Notes: a model not told the origin generated them from the letters alone. DNA of 64,000 bases from Apodemus sylvaticus (GCF_947179515.1 NC_067473.1:84164013-84228012), one strand, 5' to 3'. Positions 11,456 to 21,042 are shown, counted from the first letter of the stretch. Translations and numbers: made by a program.

Positions 11456-11575
11456 TGGATGTGGTAGCTGATGACAATAAACATACCTTTTAGGAGGCTA
11501 AGATGGAGTTGAGTTTGAGGCTACCATAGGTACATAGTGATAACTTGTCCTTTTCTAAAATACAAAACAAAACAA
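11456..11575 (+). mobile_element. Old B1-like SINE relic
   Basis: Diverged B1 phrases (GGTAGCTGATGACAATAAACA, then GAGTTTGAGGCTACCATAGG) are followed by an ACAAAACAAAAC tail. Its tail lies next to the L1 insertion site at 11.6 kb. Confidence 0.5.
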
Positions 11576-11591
11576 AAAATAAAACAAAAAA

Positions 11592-11606
11592 CCCAAAGAA
11601 TTTCTT
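11592..11606. repeat. Left target-site duplication of intact L1
   Basis: CCCAAAGAATTTCTT abuts the L1 tail (T-run on the plus strand). Confidence 0.92.
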
Positions 11607-11882
11607 TTTTTTTTTTTGAGATCATTAATATTTTTTTTTATTTGATATAATTTATTTACATTTCAAATGATTTCCCCTTTTCTAGCCCCCCCCCCACTCC
11701 CCGAAAGTCCCGTAAGCCCCCTTCTCTTCCCCTGTCCTCCCTCCCACCCCTTCCCAGTTCCCCGTTCTGGTTTTGCCAAATACTGTTTCACTGAGTCTTT
11801 CCAGAACCAGGGACCACTCCTGCTTTCTTCTTGTATCTCATTTGATGTGTGGATTATGTTTTGGGTATTCCAGTTTTCTAGG
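11607..11882 (-). terminator. Short 3' UTR and double poly(A) tail of intact L1
   Basis: The 3' UTR is about 276 bp, shorter than the ~700-bp 3' UTR of the older copy at 27.1 kb. It has a G-rich tract near 11684-11760 (read on the minus strand) and AATAAA before the tail. The tail is in two parts: an A9 tract (11631-11639) and an outer A-run (11605-11617), separated by the 13-nt TATTAATGATCTC in L1 orientation. Confidence 0.8.
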
Positions 11883-14800
11883 TTAATAACCACTTATTAG
11901 TGAGTGCATACCATGATTCACCTTTTGAGTCTGGGTTACCTCACTTAGTATGATGTTCTCTAGCTCCATCCATTTGCCTAAGAATTTCATGAATTCATTG
12001 TTTCTAATGGCTGAATAGTACTCCATTGTGTAGATATACCACATTTTTTGTATCCACTCTTCTGTTGAGGGATACCTGGGTTCTTTCCAGCATCTGGCAA
12101 TTATAAATAGGGCTGCTATGAACATAGTAGAGCATGTATCCTTATTACATGGTGGGGAATCCTCTGGGTATATGCCCAGGAGTGGTATAGCAGGATCTTC
12201 TGGAAGTGAGGTGCCCAGTTTTCGGAGGAACCGCCAGACTGCTTTCCAGAGTGGTTGTACCAATTTGCAACCCCACCAGCAGTGGAGGAGTGTTCCTCTT
12301 TCTCCACACCCTCTCCAACACCTGCTGTCTCCTGAATTTTTAATCTTAGCCATTCTGACTGGTGTAAGATGAAATCTTAGGGTTGTTTTGATGTGCATTT
12401 CCCTAATGACTAATGAAGTGGAGCATTTTTTAAGATGCTTCTCCGCCATCCGAAGTTCTTCAGGTGAGAATTCTTTGTTTAACTCTGTACCCCATTTTTT
12501 AATAGGGTTGTTCGGTTTTCTGGAGTCTAACTTCTTGAGTTCTTTATATATATTGGATATTAGCCCTCTATCTGATGTAGGATTGGTGAAGATCTTTTCC
12601 CAATTTGTTGGTTGCCGATCTGTCCTCTTGATGGTGTCCTTTGCCTTACAGAAACTCTGTAACCTTATGAGGTCCCATTTGTCAATTCTTGCTCTTAGAG
12701 CATACGCTATTGGTGTTCTGTTCAGAAACTTTCTCCCTGTACCGATGTCCTCAAGGGTCTTCCCCAGTTTCTTTTCTATTAGCTTCAGAGTGTCTGGCTT
12801 TATGTGGAGGTCCTTGATCCATTTGGATTTGAGCTTAGTACAAGGAGACAAGGATGGATCAATTCGCATTCTTCTGCATGCTGACCTCCAGTTGAACCAG
12901 CACCATTTGTTGAAAAGGCTATCTTTTTTCCATTGGATGTTTTCAGCCTCTTTGTCGAGGATCAAGTGGCCATAGGTGTGTGGGTTCATTTCTGGATCTT
13001 CAATCCTGTTCCATTGATCCTCCTGCCTGTCACTGTACCAATACCATGCAGTTTTTAACACTATTGCTCTGTAGTATTGCTTGAGGTCAGGGATACTGAT
13101 TCCCCCAGATTTTCTTTTGTTGCTGAGAATAGTTTTAGCTATCCTGGGTTTTTTGTTGTTCCAGATGAATTTGATAATTGCTCTTTCTAACTCTGTGAAG
13201 AATTGAGTTGGGATTTTGATGGGTATTGCATTGAATCTGTATAGTGCTTTAGGCAAAATGGCCATTTTAACTATATTGATTCTACCGATCCATGAGCATG
13301 GGAGGTTTTCCCATTTTTTGAGGTCTTCTTCCATTTCCTTCTTGAGAGTCTTGAAGTTCTTGCCATACAGATCTTTCGCATGTTTGGTAAGAGTCACCCC
13401 AAGATACTTTATACTGTTTGTGGCTATTGTGAAGGGGGTCATTTCCCTAATTTCTTTCTCAGCCTGCTTATCCTTTGAGTATAGGAAGGCCACTGATTTG
13501 CTTGAGTTGATTTTGTAACCTGCCACTTTGCTGAAGTTGTTTATCAGCTGTAGGAGCTCTCTAGTGGAGTTCTTTGGGTCACTTAGGTAGACGATCATGT
13601 CGTCTGCAAATAATGATAGTTTGACTTCCTCCTTTCCAATTTGTATCCCTTTGACCTCCTTATGTTGTCGAATTGCCCGAGCTAGTACCTCAAGTACAAT
13701 ATTGAAAAGATAAGGAGAAAGGGGGCAGCCTTGTCTGGTCCCTGATTTCAGTGGGATTGCTTCAAGTTTCTCTCCGTTTAGTTTGATGCTGGCTACCGGT
13801 TTGCTGTATATTGCTTTTACTATGTTTAGGTATGGGCCTTGAATTCCTGTTCTCTCCAAGACTTTAAGCATGAAAGGATGCTGAATTTTGTCAAATGCTT
13901 TTTCAGCATCCAATGAAATGACCATGTGGTTTTGTTCTTTGAGTTTGTTTATGTAGTGGATTGTATTGATGGATTTCCGTATATTGAACCAACCCTGCAT
14001 TCCCGGGATAAAGCCTACTTGATCATGGTGGATGATCGTTTTGATGTGTTCTTGGATTCGGTTGGCAAGAATTTTATTGAGTATTTTTGCATCGATGTTC
14101 ATAAGGGAAATTGGTCTGAAGTTCTCTTTCTTTGTTGGATCTTTGTGTGGCTTTGGTATCAGCGTAATTGTGGCTTCGTAGAAGGAATTGGGTAGTGTTC
14201 CTTCTGTTTCTATTTTGTGGAATAGTTTGAAGAGTATTGGTGTTAACTCTTCTTTGAAGGTCTGGTAGAATTCTGCACTGAAACCATCTGGTCCTGTGCT
14301 TTTTTTGGTTGGAAGACTTTCTATGACTCCTTCTATTTCTTTAGGCTTTATGGGACTGTTTAGATGGTCTAGTTGGTCCTGATTTAATTTTGGTATTTGG
14401 TATCTGTCAAGGAAATTGTCCATTTCCTCCAGATTCTCCAGTTGTGTTGAGTACAGGCTCTTGTAGTAGGATCTGATGATTTTTTGGATTTCCTCAGTTT
14501 CCGTTGTTATGTCTCCCTTTTCATTTCTAAGTTTGTTAATTTGGATACTTTCTCTGTGCCCTTTGGTCAATCTGGCTAAGGGTTTATCTATCTTGTTGAT
14601 TTTCTCAAAGAACCAGCTCCTAGTTTTGTTGATTTTTTGTATGGTTCTCTTTGTTTCTACTTGATTGATTTCGGCCCTGAGTTTGATGATTTCCTGCCTT
14701 CTACTCCTCCTGGGTGAAATAGCTTCTTTTTGTTCTAGGGCTTTCAGGTGTGTCATTAAGTTGGTAATGTATGCTCTCTCCATTTTCTTTTTGGAGGCAC

Positions 14801-15707
14801 TCAGGGCTATGAGTTTTCCTCTTAGCACTGCTTTCATTGTGTCCCATAGATTTGGGTATGTTGTGTTTTCATTTTCATTGTGTTCTAAAAAGTCTTTAAT
14901 TTCTTTCTTTATTTCTTCCTTGACCAAGGTGTCATTGAGTAGAGTATTGTTCAATTTCCACGTGTATGTGGGTTTTCTGTTGTTTCTGTTGCTATTGAAG
15001 ACCACTTTTATTCCATAGTGATCAGATAGGAGGCATGGGATTAGTTCTATCTTTTTATATTTGTTGAGGTCTGTCTTGTGACCAATTATATGGTCGATTT
15101 TGGAGAAGGTACCATGAGGTGCTGAAAAAAAGGTATATTCTTTTGTTTTAGGATAGAATGTTCTATATATATCAGTTAAATCTAATTGGTCCAAAGCTTC
15201 AATTAGTTTCATTGTGTCCTTGTTTAGTTTCTGTTTTCCTGATCGGTCCATTGAGGAAAGTGCAGTGTTGAAGTCACCCACAATTATTGTGTTAGGTGCA
15301 ATGTGTGCTTTGAGTTTTAATAAAGTTTCTTTTATGAAAGAGGGTGCCCTTGCATTTGGAGCATAGATGTTCAGGATTGAGAGTTCTTCTTGTTGTATTT
15401 TTCCTTTGACCAGCAAGAAGTGTCCCTCAGAGTCTCTTTTGATGACTTTGGGTTGAAAGTCAATTTTATCTGATATTAAAATGGCTACTCCAGCTTGTTT
15501 CCTGAGACCATTTGCTTGTAAAATTGTCTTCCAGCCTTTTACTCTAAGGTAGTGTTTGTCTTTGACCCTGAGGTGTGTTTCCTGTAAGCAGCAAAATGTA
15601 GGGTCCTGTTTACGTATCCAGTCAGTTAGTCTGTGTCTTTTTATTGGGGCATTGAGTCCATTGATGTTAAGAGATATTAAGGAATAGTGATTGTTACTTC
15701 CTATCAT
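11883..15707 (-). CDS. L1 ORF2 protein: endonuclease / reverse transcriptase
   Basis: This is a 1274-aa protein that nicks target DNA and copies L1 RNA in place (target-primed reverse transcription). The apurinic-endonuclease-like domain occupies about residues 1-235 and retains N14, E43 (CLQETHLR), D145 (IVGDFNT), D205 (SKIDHIIG) and H230 (LSDHYG). The reverse transcriptase includes VISLDAEKAFDK (D600), GTRQGCPLSPYLF (about 656-668) and the FADD box (700-703). The C-terminal Cys/His motif is C1130-X3-C1134-X7-H1142-X4-C1147. It ends in SLISGY, as other copies do. The start MIGSNNHYSL places the catalytic residues at the same numbers as in well-studied L1s; an upstream start is not excluded. 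It follows ORF1 by 59 bp, so translation from a bicistronic RNA is expected. No stop or frameshift is seen. Confidence 0.97.
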   Translation of the reverse strand: MIGSNNHYSLISLNINGLNAPIKRHRLTDWIRKQDPTFCCLQETHLRVKDKHYLRVKGWKTILQANGLRKQAGVAILISDKIDFQPKVIKRDSEGHFLLVKGKIQQEELSILNIYAPNARAPSFIKETLLKLKAHIAPNTIIVGDFNTALSSMDRSGKQKLNKDTMKLIEALDQLDLTDIYRTFYPKTKEYTFFSAPHGTFSKIDHIIGHKTDLNKYKKIELIPCLLSDHYGIKVVFNSNRNNRKPTYTWKLNNTLLNDTLVKEEIKKEIKDFLEHNENENTTYPNLWDTMKAVLRGKLIALSASKKKMERAYITNLMTHLKALEQKEAISPRRSRRQEIIKLRAEINQVETKRTIQKINKTRSWFFEKINKIDKPLARLTKGHRESIQINKLRNEKGDITTETEEIQKIIRSYYKSLYSTQLENLEEMDNFLDRYQIPKLNQDQLDHLNSPIKPKEIEGVIESLPTKKSTGPDGFSAEFYQTFKEELTPILFKLFHKIETEGTLPNSFYEATITLIPKPHKDPTKKENFRPISLMNIDAKILNKILANRIQEHIKTIIHHDQVGFIPGMQGWFNIRKSINTIHYINKLKEQNHMVISLDAEKAFDKIQHPFMLKVLERTGIQGPYLNIVKAIYSKPVASIKLNGEKLEAIPLKSGTRQGCPLSPYLFNIVLEVLARAIRQHKEVKGIQIGKEEVKLSLFADDMIVYLSDPKNSTRELLQLINNFSKVAGYKINSSKSVAFLYSKDKQAEKEIREMTPFTIATNSIKYLGVTLTKHAKDLYGKNFKTLKKEMEEDLKKWENLPCSWIGRINIVKMAILPKALYRFNAIPIKIPTQFFTELERAIIKFIWNNKKPRIAKTILSNKRKSGGISIPDLKQYYRAIVLKTAWYWYSDRQEDQWNRIEDPEMNPHTYGHLILDKEAENIQWKKDSLFNKWCWFNWRSACRRMRIDPSLSPCTKLKSKWIKDLHIKPDTLKLIEKKLGKTLEDIGTGRKFLNRTPIAYALRARIDKWDLIRLQSFCKAKDTIKRTDRQPTNWEKIFTNPTSDRGLISNIYKELKKLDSRKPNNPIKKWGTELNKEFSPEELRMAEKHLKKCSTSLVIREMHIKTTLRFHLTPVRMAKIKNSGDSRCWRGCGERGTLLHCWWGCKLVQPLWKAVWRFLRKLGTSLPEDPAIPLLGIYPEDSPPCNKDTCSTMFIAALFIIARCWKEPRYPSTEEWIQKMWYIYTMEYYSAIRNNEFMKFLGKWMELENIILSEVTQTQKVNHGMHSLISGY

Positions 15708-15766
15708 TTTTGACGTTATTTTTTAAATTTGATTGCTTAACTTCTTTTGGGTTTGATGAAAGGTTA

Positions 15767-17026
15767 CTATCTTGCTTTTTTCAGGGTGGAGTTTCCCTCC
15801 TTGTATTGGTGTTGTCCTCCTATTATCCTTTTTAGGGCTGGGTTTGTGGATAGATATTGGGTGAACTTGGTTTTGTCGTGAAATATCTTAGTTTCTCCAT
15901 CTATGGTGATTGAGAGTTTTGCTGGATATAGTAGTTTTGGTTGGCATTTGTGTTCTCTTAGAGTCTGCATGAGATCTGCCCAGGACCTTCTAGCCTTCAT
16001 AGTCTCAGGTGAAAAGTCTGCTGTGATTCTGATAGGTCTTCCTTTATATGTTACTTGGCCTTTTTCTCTTACTGCCTTTAGTATTCTTTCTTTGTTTAGA
16101 ACATTTGGTGTTTTGATTATTATGTGACGGGAAGTATTTCTGTTCTGGTCCAGTCTGTTTGGAGTTCTGTAGGCTTCTTGTATATTCATGGGCATCTCTC
16201 TCTTTAGGTTAGGGAAGTTTTCTTCCATAATTTTATTGAAGATATTTGCTGGCCCTTTAAGTTGTAAATCTTCACTCTCATCTATGCCTATAATCCTTAG
16301 GTTTGGTCTTCTCATTGTGTCCTGGATTTCCTGGATATTTTGGGTTACAAGCTTTTTGCATTTTGCATTTTCTTTAACTGTTGAGTCCATGGTTTCTATG
16401 GAATCTTCAGCATCTGAGATTCTTTCTTCTATCTCTTGTATTCTGTTGTTGATATTTGCATCTCTGTCCCCTGATTTCTTCCCAAGGCTTTCTATCTCCA
16501 AAGTTGTCTCCCTTTGAGTTTTCTTAGTTGTTTCTACTTCTGATTTTAGATCCTGGATGGTTTTGCTTAGCTCCTTCCCTTGCATGTTTGTGTTTTCCTG
16601 TAATTCTTTAAGAGATTTTTGTGTTTCCTCTTTCATGAGCTCAGCCTGTTGACCAAAGTTCTCCTGTATTTCTTTAAGAGATTTTTGTGTTTCGTCTTTC
16701 ATGACCTCAGCCTGTTGAGCAAAGTTCTCCTGTATTTCTTTAAGTGTTTTTTGCATTTCCTCCTTGTTGGCTTTTGTATTCTCCTGGATTTCTTTCAATG
16801 ATTTTTGTGTTTCCCTTGCAAGGGCTTCTAACTTTTGATCCATTTTCTCCTGAATGTCCTTCATGTGTTCCTGTACCAGCATCATGACCAGTGATTTTAA
16901 ATCCAAATCTTGTTTTACTGGTGTGATGGGGTATCCAGGACTTGCTGGTAGAGGAGAATTTGGTTCAGATGTTGCCATATTGCCTTGATTTCTGTTAGTG
17001 AAGTTCCTGCGTTTGCCTTTTGCCAT
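15767..17026 (-). CDS. L1 ORF1 protein: RNA-binding chaperone
   Basis: This 419-aa protein coats L1 RNA as a trimer and is needed in cis for retrotransposition (family knowledge). The basic N-terminus is MAKGKRRNFTNRNQ. A long coiled coil covers about residues 44-235, an RRM about 240-325 (PNLRIIGIDE start), and a basic C-terminal domain about 326-400 (TYKGRPIRI, FHDKTKFTQYL). The coiled coil holds tandem 22-aa units (about 94-115, 116-137, 138-159, after an 18-aa unit at 76-93), visible in DNA as a 66-bp period at 16605/16671/16737. This makes it longer than the ~360-370 aa I recall for common mouse copies. The ATG has G at +4. No disruption is seen. Confidence 0.96.
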   Translation of the reverse strand: MAKGKRRNFTNRNQGNMATSEPNSPLPASPGYPITPVKQDLDLKSLVMMLVQEHMKDIQEKMDQKLEALARETQKSLKEIQENTKANKEEMQKTLKEIQENFAQQAEVMKDETQKSLKEIQENFGQQAELMKEETQKSLKELQENTNMQGKELSKTIQDLKSEVETTKKTQRETTLEIESLGKKSGDRDANINNRIQEIEERISDAEDSIETMDSTVKENAKCKKLVTQNIQEIQDTMRRPNLRIIGIDESEDLQLKGPANIFNKIMEENFPNLKREMPMNIQEAYRTPNRLDQNRNTSRHIIIKTPNVLNKERILKAVREKGQVTYKGRPIRITADFSPETMKARRSWADLMQTLREHKCQPKLLYPAKLSITIDGETKIFHDKTKFTQYLSTNPALKRIIGGQHQYKEGNSTLKKAR

Positions 17027-17838
17027 CTAGCTCTCACTGGTGTTACTTGGTCTTGTCAGTGCTGGATTCACCAGTGCAAGCTGCCCCTTCCCCGTTGGCC
17101 TCTGGTGCACAGCTTACACTCTGCACTGCCTATAAACAGGGTGCTGTTGTCCAGGCTGTTCAGATCCCAAAGCAGGCACCTGAAGGCTCCCGCTGGGGCC
17201 CGCAGGATTTATTGGAGCACACCGACTTCTCCCAGCTGGCCGCCCGGAAGCCCCCACTAGCCTCTTGAGGGACCTGGAGATGTGGCGGCCACCCAGGCTG
17301 ATCTGAAGCGGAGAGAGTTGAGCTGGGGGCTTCTGCCTGAGGCCTTGCCCCAGATTGTGTCTGTGGACCAGGTGGAACCCGTGTGCACCCCCAGGGAGCT
17401 CCGAAGATGAATGTTGCTGTGACCTCCCCTGTGCTCCGCTCACTCCGCTGGGCAGCCGATTTCCCCAACCGGGCTGGCGCACACTAGGTTAGCCTTGTCG
17501 CCCGGGCCCTGAGTCCAGGCAAACGCCTGGGAGGCCAAGGTCCGAGCAAAGTTCCCCTAGGGCTATGTCTGTTATTTGGGTCCGCCAGGTGACCCGGATG
17601 GCGGGCGTGCGCGTCCGCGCTCCCCGAAAGCACCGGGAGAGTCTGTTGTGCTAATAACCTCCTGGGCGGGTTGACACACAGATGGCCCACCAAGCCGCCC
17701 AGTTCTTGGGGTCAGTCCTGTGCCTTTTGGGGCCTAGACCCCCGTTTTGTTAGCCTCAGGCTACGCTTGTTAGCAGTCTCTGCCCTCCCGAGCACTCTGG
17801 CTCCTGTAGGCAAAATGGCGGCGCATGCACCGGCCGGG

Positions 17839-17882
<44 letters not shown>

Positions 17883-18254
17883 CTGGCTGGGTTGGCGCCC
17901 CGATGGCCACTCGAACAGCCCAGGGCCTGGGTGCAGGCCAACGCCCGTCTGGCTCAGACCCCTGCGGTGTTGGGCCTAGGATTATGTTTGTGTACCTCAG
18001 TCTGACCGATCTCTGGAGCCCGGGATCAAGATGGCGGTGAGTCTCTCCTGACTGGCAGGCAGCCGAGTTCTGAAGTGGCTTCCGTGCAGCGAAAGGCTCC
18101 GCAGAACCGCAGTTGCTTGCCGCCCGGCTGGTCAGCGAAGGTCAGTGGTCGTGGGCGCAGGGCCTAACTGGACCCTGTGTCGCCTTGGTTCCACCGCTGA
18201 TGGCCCTTCAGCTGGAGCAGCCACTGCTACCGCCGCCGCCGCCGCAGCCGCCCC
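17027..18254 (-). promoter_or_regulatory. CpG-rich monomeric 5' UTR/promoter of intact L1
   Basis: The ~1.2-kb 5' UTR is strikingly richer in G, C and CpG than its surroundings. Between about 17460 and 18050 it is built of roughly 216-bp units. Each unit has a GATGGCGG-type site on the plus strand: CCGGATGGCGGGCG (17594), CAAAATGGCGGCG (17811) and CAAGATGGCGG (18027). These resemble YY1 sites; the last is a near-perfect match. CTGGCTGGGTTGG-like phrases recur with the same period. The 5' terminus is a (GCC)n run. Promoter function is inferred from murine L1 biology, where monomers drive transcription. Confidence 0.85.
17841..17879. repeat. A39 homopolymer inside L1 5' UTR
   Basis: There are 39 consecutive A's on the plus strand (T's in L1 sense). 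The corresponding place in the decayed copy at 26.7 kb reads GGGGCAGATTGCTGGGCAAAG, so the homopolymer replaces normal monomer sequence here. Confidence 0.98.
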
Positions 18255-18269
18255 CCCAAAGAATTTCTT
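18255..18269. repeat. Right target-site duplication of intact L1
   Basis: CCCAAAGAATTTCTT abuts the 5' end of the L1. The C's overlap the C-rich 5' terminus, so the true duplication may be 12-15 bp. In L1 orientation the site begins AAGAAATT, close to the A-rich L1 endonuclease target. Confidence 0.92.
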
Positions 18270-19185
18270 ATGAGAACCAAATCTAAGATAAACCTCGACA
18301 TTTAGTTATCATATCTTATCTATCTCTCTTAATCCGAAGGGCTTATTATCTTTCTTTTATGATCTTGACATTTTGAAACACAAGAAAGTCTACTACTTCT
18401 TATGATCAAATTCAAGTTATGTGCTTTTTACCAAGAACAGCACAGAAGTGGCCCATGTCTTTCCATGTGCATCCTATAACGTGCATCACCAATCACACTA
18501 ACTCTGATCATCTCATTAAAGTTTTATGTGCAACTCATGAGTACTTTACTGATTTCCTATATGTAATGGAGCTTGGGTGATCTAAAGGAAAGGGACAGTC
18601 AAGGGTTTCTGTGTATAAAAAGAAATTGCTGGGGTCTGCTACTTCATCTTTTTAGAAAGTACATATAATAGAAAAAATGTTCAAATGGAAATCTTCTGAA
18701 AATGTTGATGCTTCAGCTACAAAACTGTTTATCAAGAAATCTGTAGCTCTGAGTTTCCTGGAGACAAATAGCTAAGCCTTAGAGAAACAGCTATTCTGCT
18801 GACAGTAGCTCCTGGTGAGCTAAAATACCAGAAAACAAGAGTTTTTATGATGCTTTGTGTATTTGCTTAGTGCTGGATCACTCTTCAGAAACTCTCTGAC
18901 AGCATGATAATGTCCTCTGCTGTTAGTCATACTTTACAATCAAAAGAACACATATGCCTGTGTTAAAACTGTGAGTCTTGGCTTCTAGCTACTTTGATCT
19001 TCGAGGGGAAATTCTATTCAAGTTATTTGATATATGTTTGTTTTCTGGAGTAATAAATGTAGTGCAATGATCAGGATGTTCTTAATCTAGTCTTTCTTGT
19101 GGTCCTATCTTGTAGAAGAGGGTAGAATTAGCCTCCTTCCTAGCTACAGTTACAGGAAGACACTGTTCACTTTGTGATAGCATCT
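18270..19185. other. Unassigned sequence
   Basis: No gene or interspersed repeat is recognised. Sequence composition is ordinary and AT-rich. Confidence 0.5.
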
Positions 19186-19775
19186 GCGATGGCTATTCTT
19201 GTCAGCTTGACTACATCTGCAGTTAGCTAAAACCAAGGAAGATGGGTACACCTGTGAGGGATCTTTTCTTAATTAAATCATTTGAAAAGGGAAGGCCAAC
19301 TTTTAATCCATATCCTTGAGGTAGGAAGATATACCTGTAAAGCAGATCTTTCAAGGTAGGAAGTTTTTCCTTCAATCTGAGCCACATCTTCTGCTGGCAG
19401 TTTATATAAAGGACATGAAAGAAAGAAGTTCTCACTTTGCATGCTTGCACTTTGCATGCACTCTCATTCTTGCTATCAAGTCCATTCCTTCACTGGCATT
19501 AGAGATGACTTCTTTAGGATTCTGAATTATAATGAAGATCAGCTGAGAAATACAGCCTGTGGACTGAATAACTACTGTATTCTTAGACTTTCCCCTCATA
19601 GACAACCATTGTTGGACTAGCTGAACCACAGCCTGTAAGTCATTCTAATAAATCTAATACATATTCACATTCATAATAAAGTCTATAATATATTAATTAT
19701 GCATATCTATACCTACCTCTATATATATTCATTCTGTACATTCTATTCCTCTAGAGAACCCTGATAATGAGGTAG
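19186..19775. mobile_element. Rodent interspersed repeat (family uncertain)
   Basis: Characteristic phrases include TGGCTATTCTTGTCAGCTTGA at the left, TCCATTCCTTCACTGGCATT and GACCAGCTGAG-like wording in the middle, and ACAGCCTGTAAGTCATTC followed by AATAAAT and TCTAGAGAACCCTGATAATG at the right. I know this as a common rodent repeat but cannot name the family safely. It has no coding capacity. Confidence 0.55.
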
Positions 19776-19781
19776 TAGGAT

Positions 19782-20254
19782 CAGTGTGATCCTGCTTGTG
19801 TTCTAATGCTAAAATTGGTTCGTCAAGATGTGGTTTCTCACCCTCTTCCCCGCCCCCATGGAGTAGATGATCACATAGTCAACTGATGCCATGTGGACCT
19901 TCTCCCCAGTTAAACTGGTCAATAAAAGACCTGTTATTGGGCAGTTGGTGAGTAAGGTGGGACTGGATGTTTGAGAGGAGTTTACAGTAGAGAAGGAGAG
20001 GAGGAAGACAGAGAGCTCAGAATGGAAAACAGGAAATGTGTTGCTCTGGGAGAGAAGTTATGCCTATATTTCCACAGGAAAAGAAAAGCTATGAGTTCCT
20101 TCCAAATTGATAAAAATCCGACATGACAAAAGAAGGTCCCCTGCCTTAATGATAATGAACCTCTAAACCTGTATGCCAGCACCAATTAAATGTCATCCTT
20201 ACAAGAGTTGCCTTGGTTATGGTTTCTGTTCATAGCAGTAAAATGCTAAGACAG
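19782..20254. mobile_element. LTR-like or composite rodent repeat
   Basis: The segment shares wording with 35362-35768: GATCCTGCTTGTGTTCT, AAGATGTGGTT, GATGCCATGTGGACCTTCTCC and AACTGGTCAATAAAAGACCT. Two dispersed related copies in one window identify it as interspersed. The CAATAAAAGA element suggests an LTR. The right end (TTGGTTATGGTTTCTGTTCA to GCTAAGACAG) resembles the reverse complement of another rodent repeat end. Classification is tentative. Confidence 0.45.
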
Positions 20255-20752
20255 CAGCCAATAAATCTTACTGGCTACAAAATTCTCATAACTTATTATT
20301 ACATATCATCTTTTCTAATGGCATAAATGGAAATTTATATTGCAGTTTGATTATATGATCAAATTAACCTATAAAGAGTCCTTCTTTATTGCTATTCCTT
20401 AATTGATCTGTGTACCCTGCAGGTTCCCATATAATTGTCTTTACAGAGCTAAGAACTGCTTGTAAGGCTTGTATATTGCAGAACGAGAGACCAGAAAGAC
20501 ACCAGTGACAGGATTCACCCTCCAGGATGCTGAGATGCTGGGACCTGCTGTTCCAGCTTTCTGCTCTATTCTACCTCAACTTCACTGAAGCTTTTTCCTC
20601 TAAAGACTTGCTTCTAGGATATTTCCAGAACAGCTAGCTAACTCATCCAGCCTTTCAGACTGTTATAGTCAGGACTTTGGCTAAGCCATGAATAAATTGT
20701 GTCAGCTAGCTTTCTTTGGACAAAAACATTTTTCCAATTTCCTTTCCTCCCC
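20255..20752. other. Unassigned sequence
   Basis: I see no gene or repeat that I can support. Confidence 0.5.
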
Positions 20753-20799
20753 CCTTTTTAAATTTAATTTAATTTTATTTTCTATTAGATATATTCTTT
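20753..20799 (-). mobile_element. Severed 3' tail of older L1 (continues at 27103)
   Basis: T-rich sequence and TCTATTAGATATATTCTTT are the reverse complement of an L1 3' end and tail. The last 13 bases, AGATATATTCTTT (20787-20799), recur at 27103-27115 at the other side of the inserted L1. The tail belongs to the element at 27.1-29.7 kb. Confidence 0.8.
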
Positions 20800-21042
20800 T
20801 TTATTTGATATATTTTTTATTTACATTTCAAATGATTTCCCCTTTTCAGGCCCCCCTACTCCCGAAAGTCACATAAGCCCCCTTCCCGCCCCCTGTTCTC
20901 CCATCCACCCCTTCCACTTCCCTGTTCTGGTTTTGCCCTATGCTGTTACACTGAGTATTTCCAGAACCAGGGGCCAATCCTCTGTTCTTCTTGTACCTCA
21001 TTTGATGTGTGGATTATGTTTTGGGTATTCCAAATTTCTAGG

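Larger units (their letters stand above)
11607..18254 (-). mobile_element. Full-length intact young L1 retrotransposon
   Basis: This is a ~6.65-kb non-LTR retrotransposon in minus orientation: 5' UTR 18254-17027, ORF1 17026-15767, 59-bp spacer, ORF2 15707-11883, and a short (~276 bp) 3' UTR with AATAAA and an A-tail. The 15-bp repeat CCCAAAGAATTTCTT at 11592-11606 and 18255-18269 is an exact target-site duplication (its outer C's may be chance). Both ORFs are uninterrupted and the catalytic residues checked are present. The element therefore looks recent and potentially competent. Closely related truncated copies lie at 44.5 and 56.9 kb. Activity itself cannot be judged from sequence. Confidence 0.97.

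Noticed and set aside
12388..12975. 195-codon plus-strand reading frame
   Set aside because: It is the antisense shadow of intact L1 ORF2. Similar shadows recur over every other L1 copy here.
17114..17979. Proline/glycine-rich reading frames on both strands of the GC-rich region
   Set aside because: They lie in the L1 5' UTR. Long chance frames are expected in GC-rich DNA, and the arrangement matches promoter monomers.
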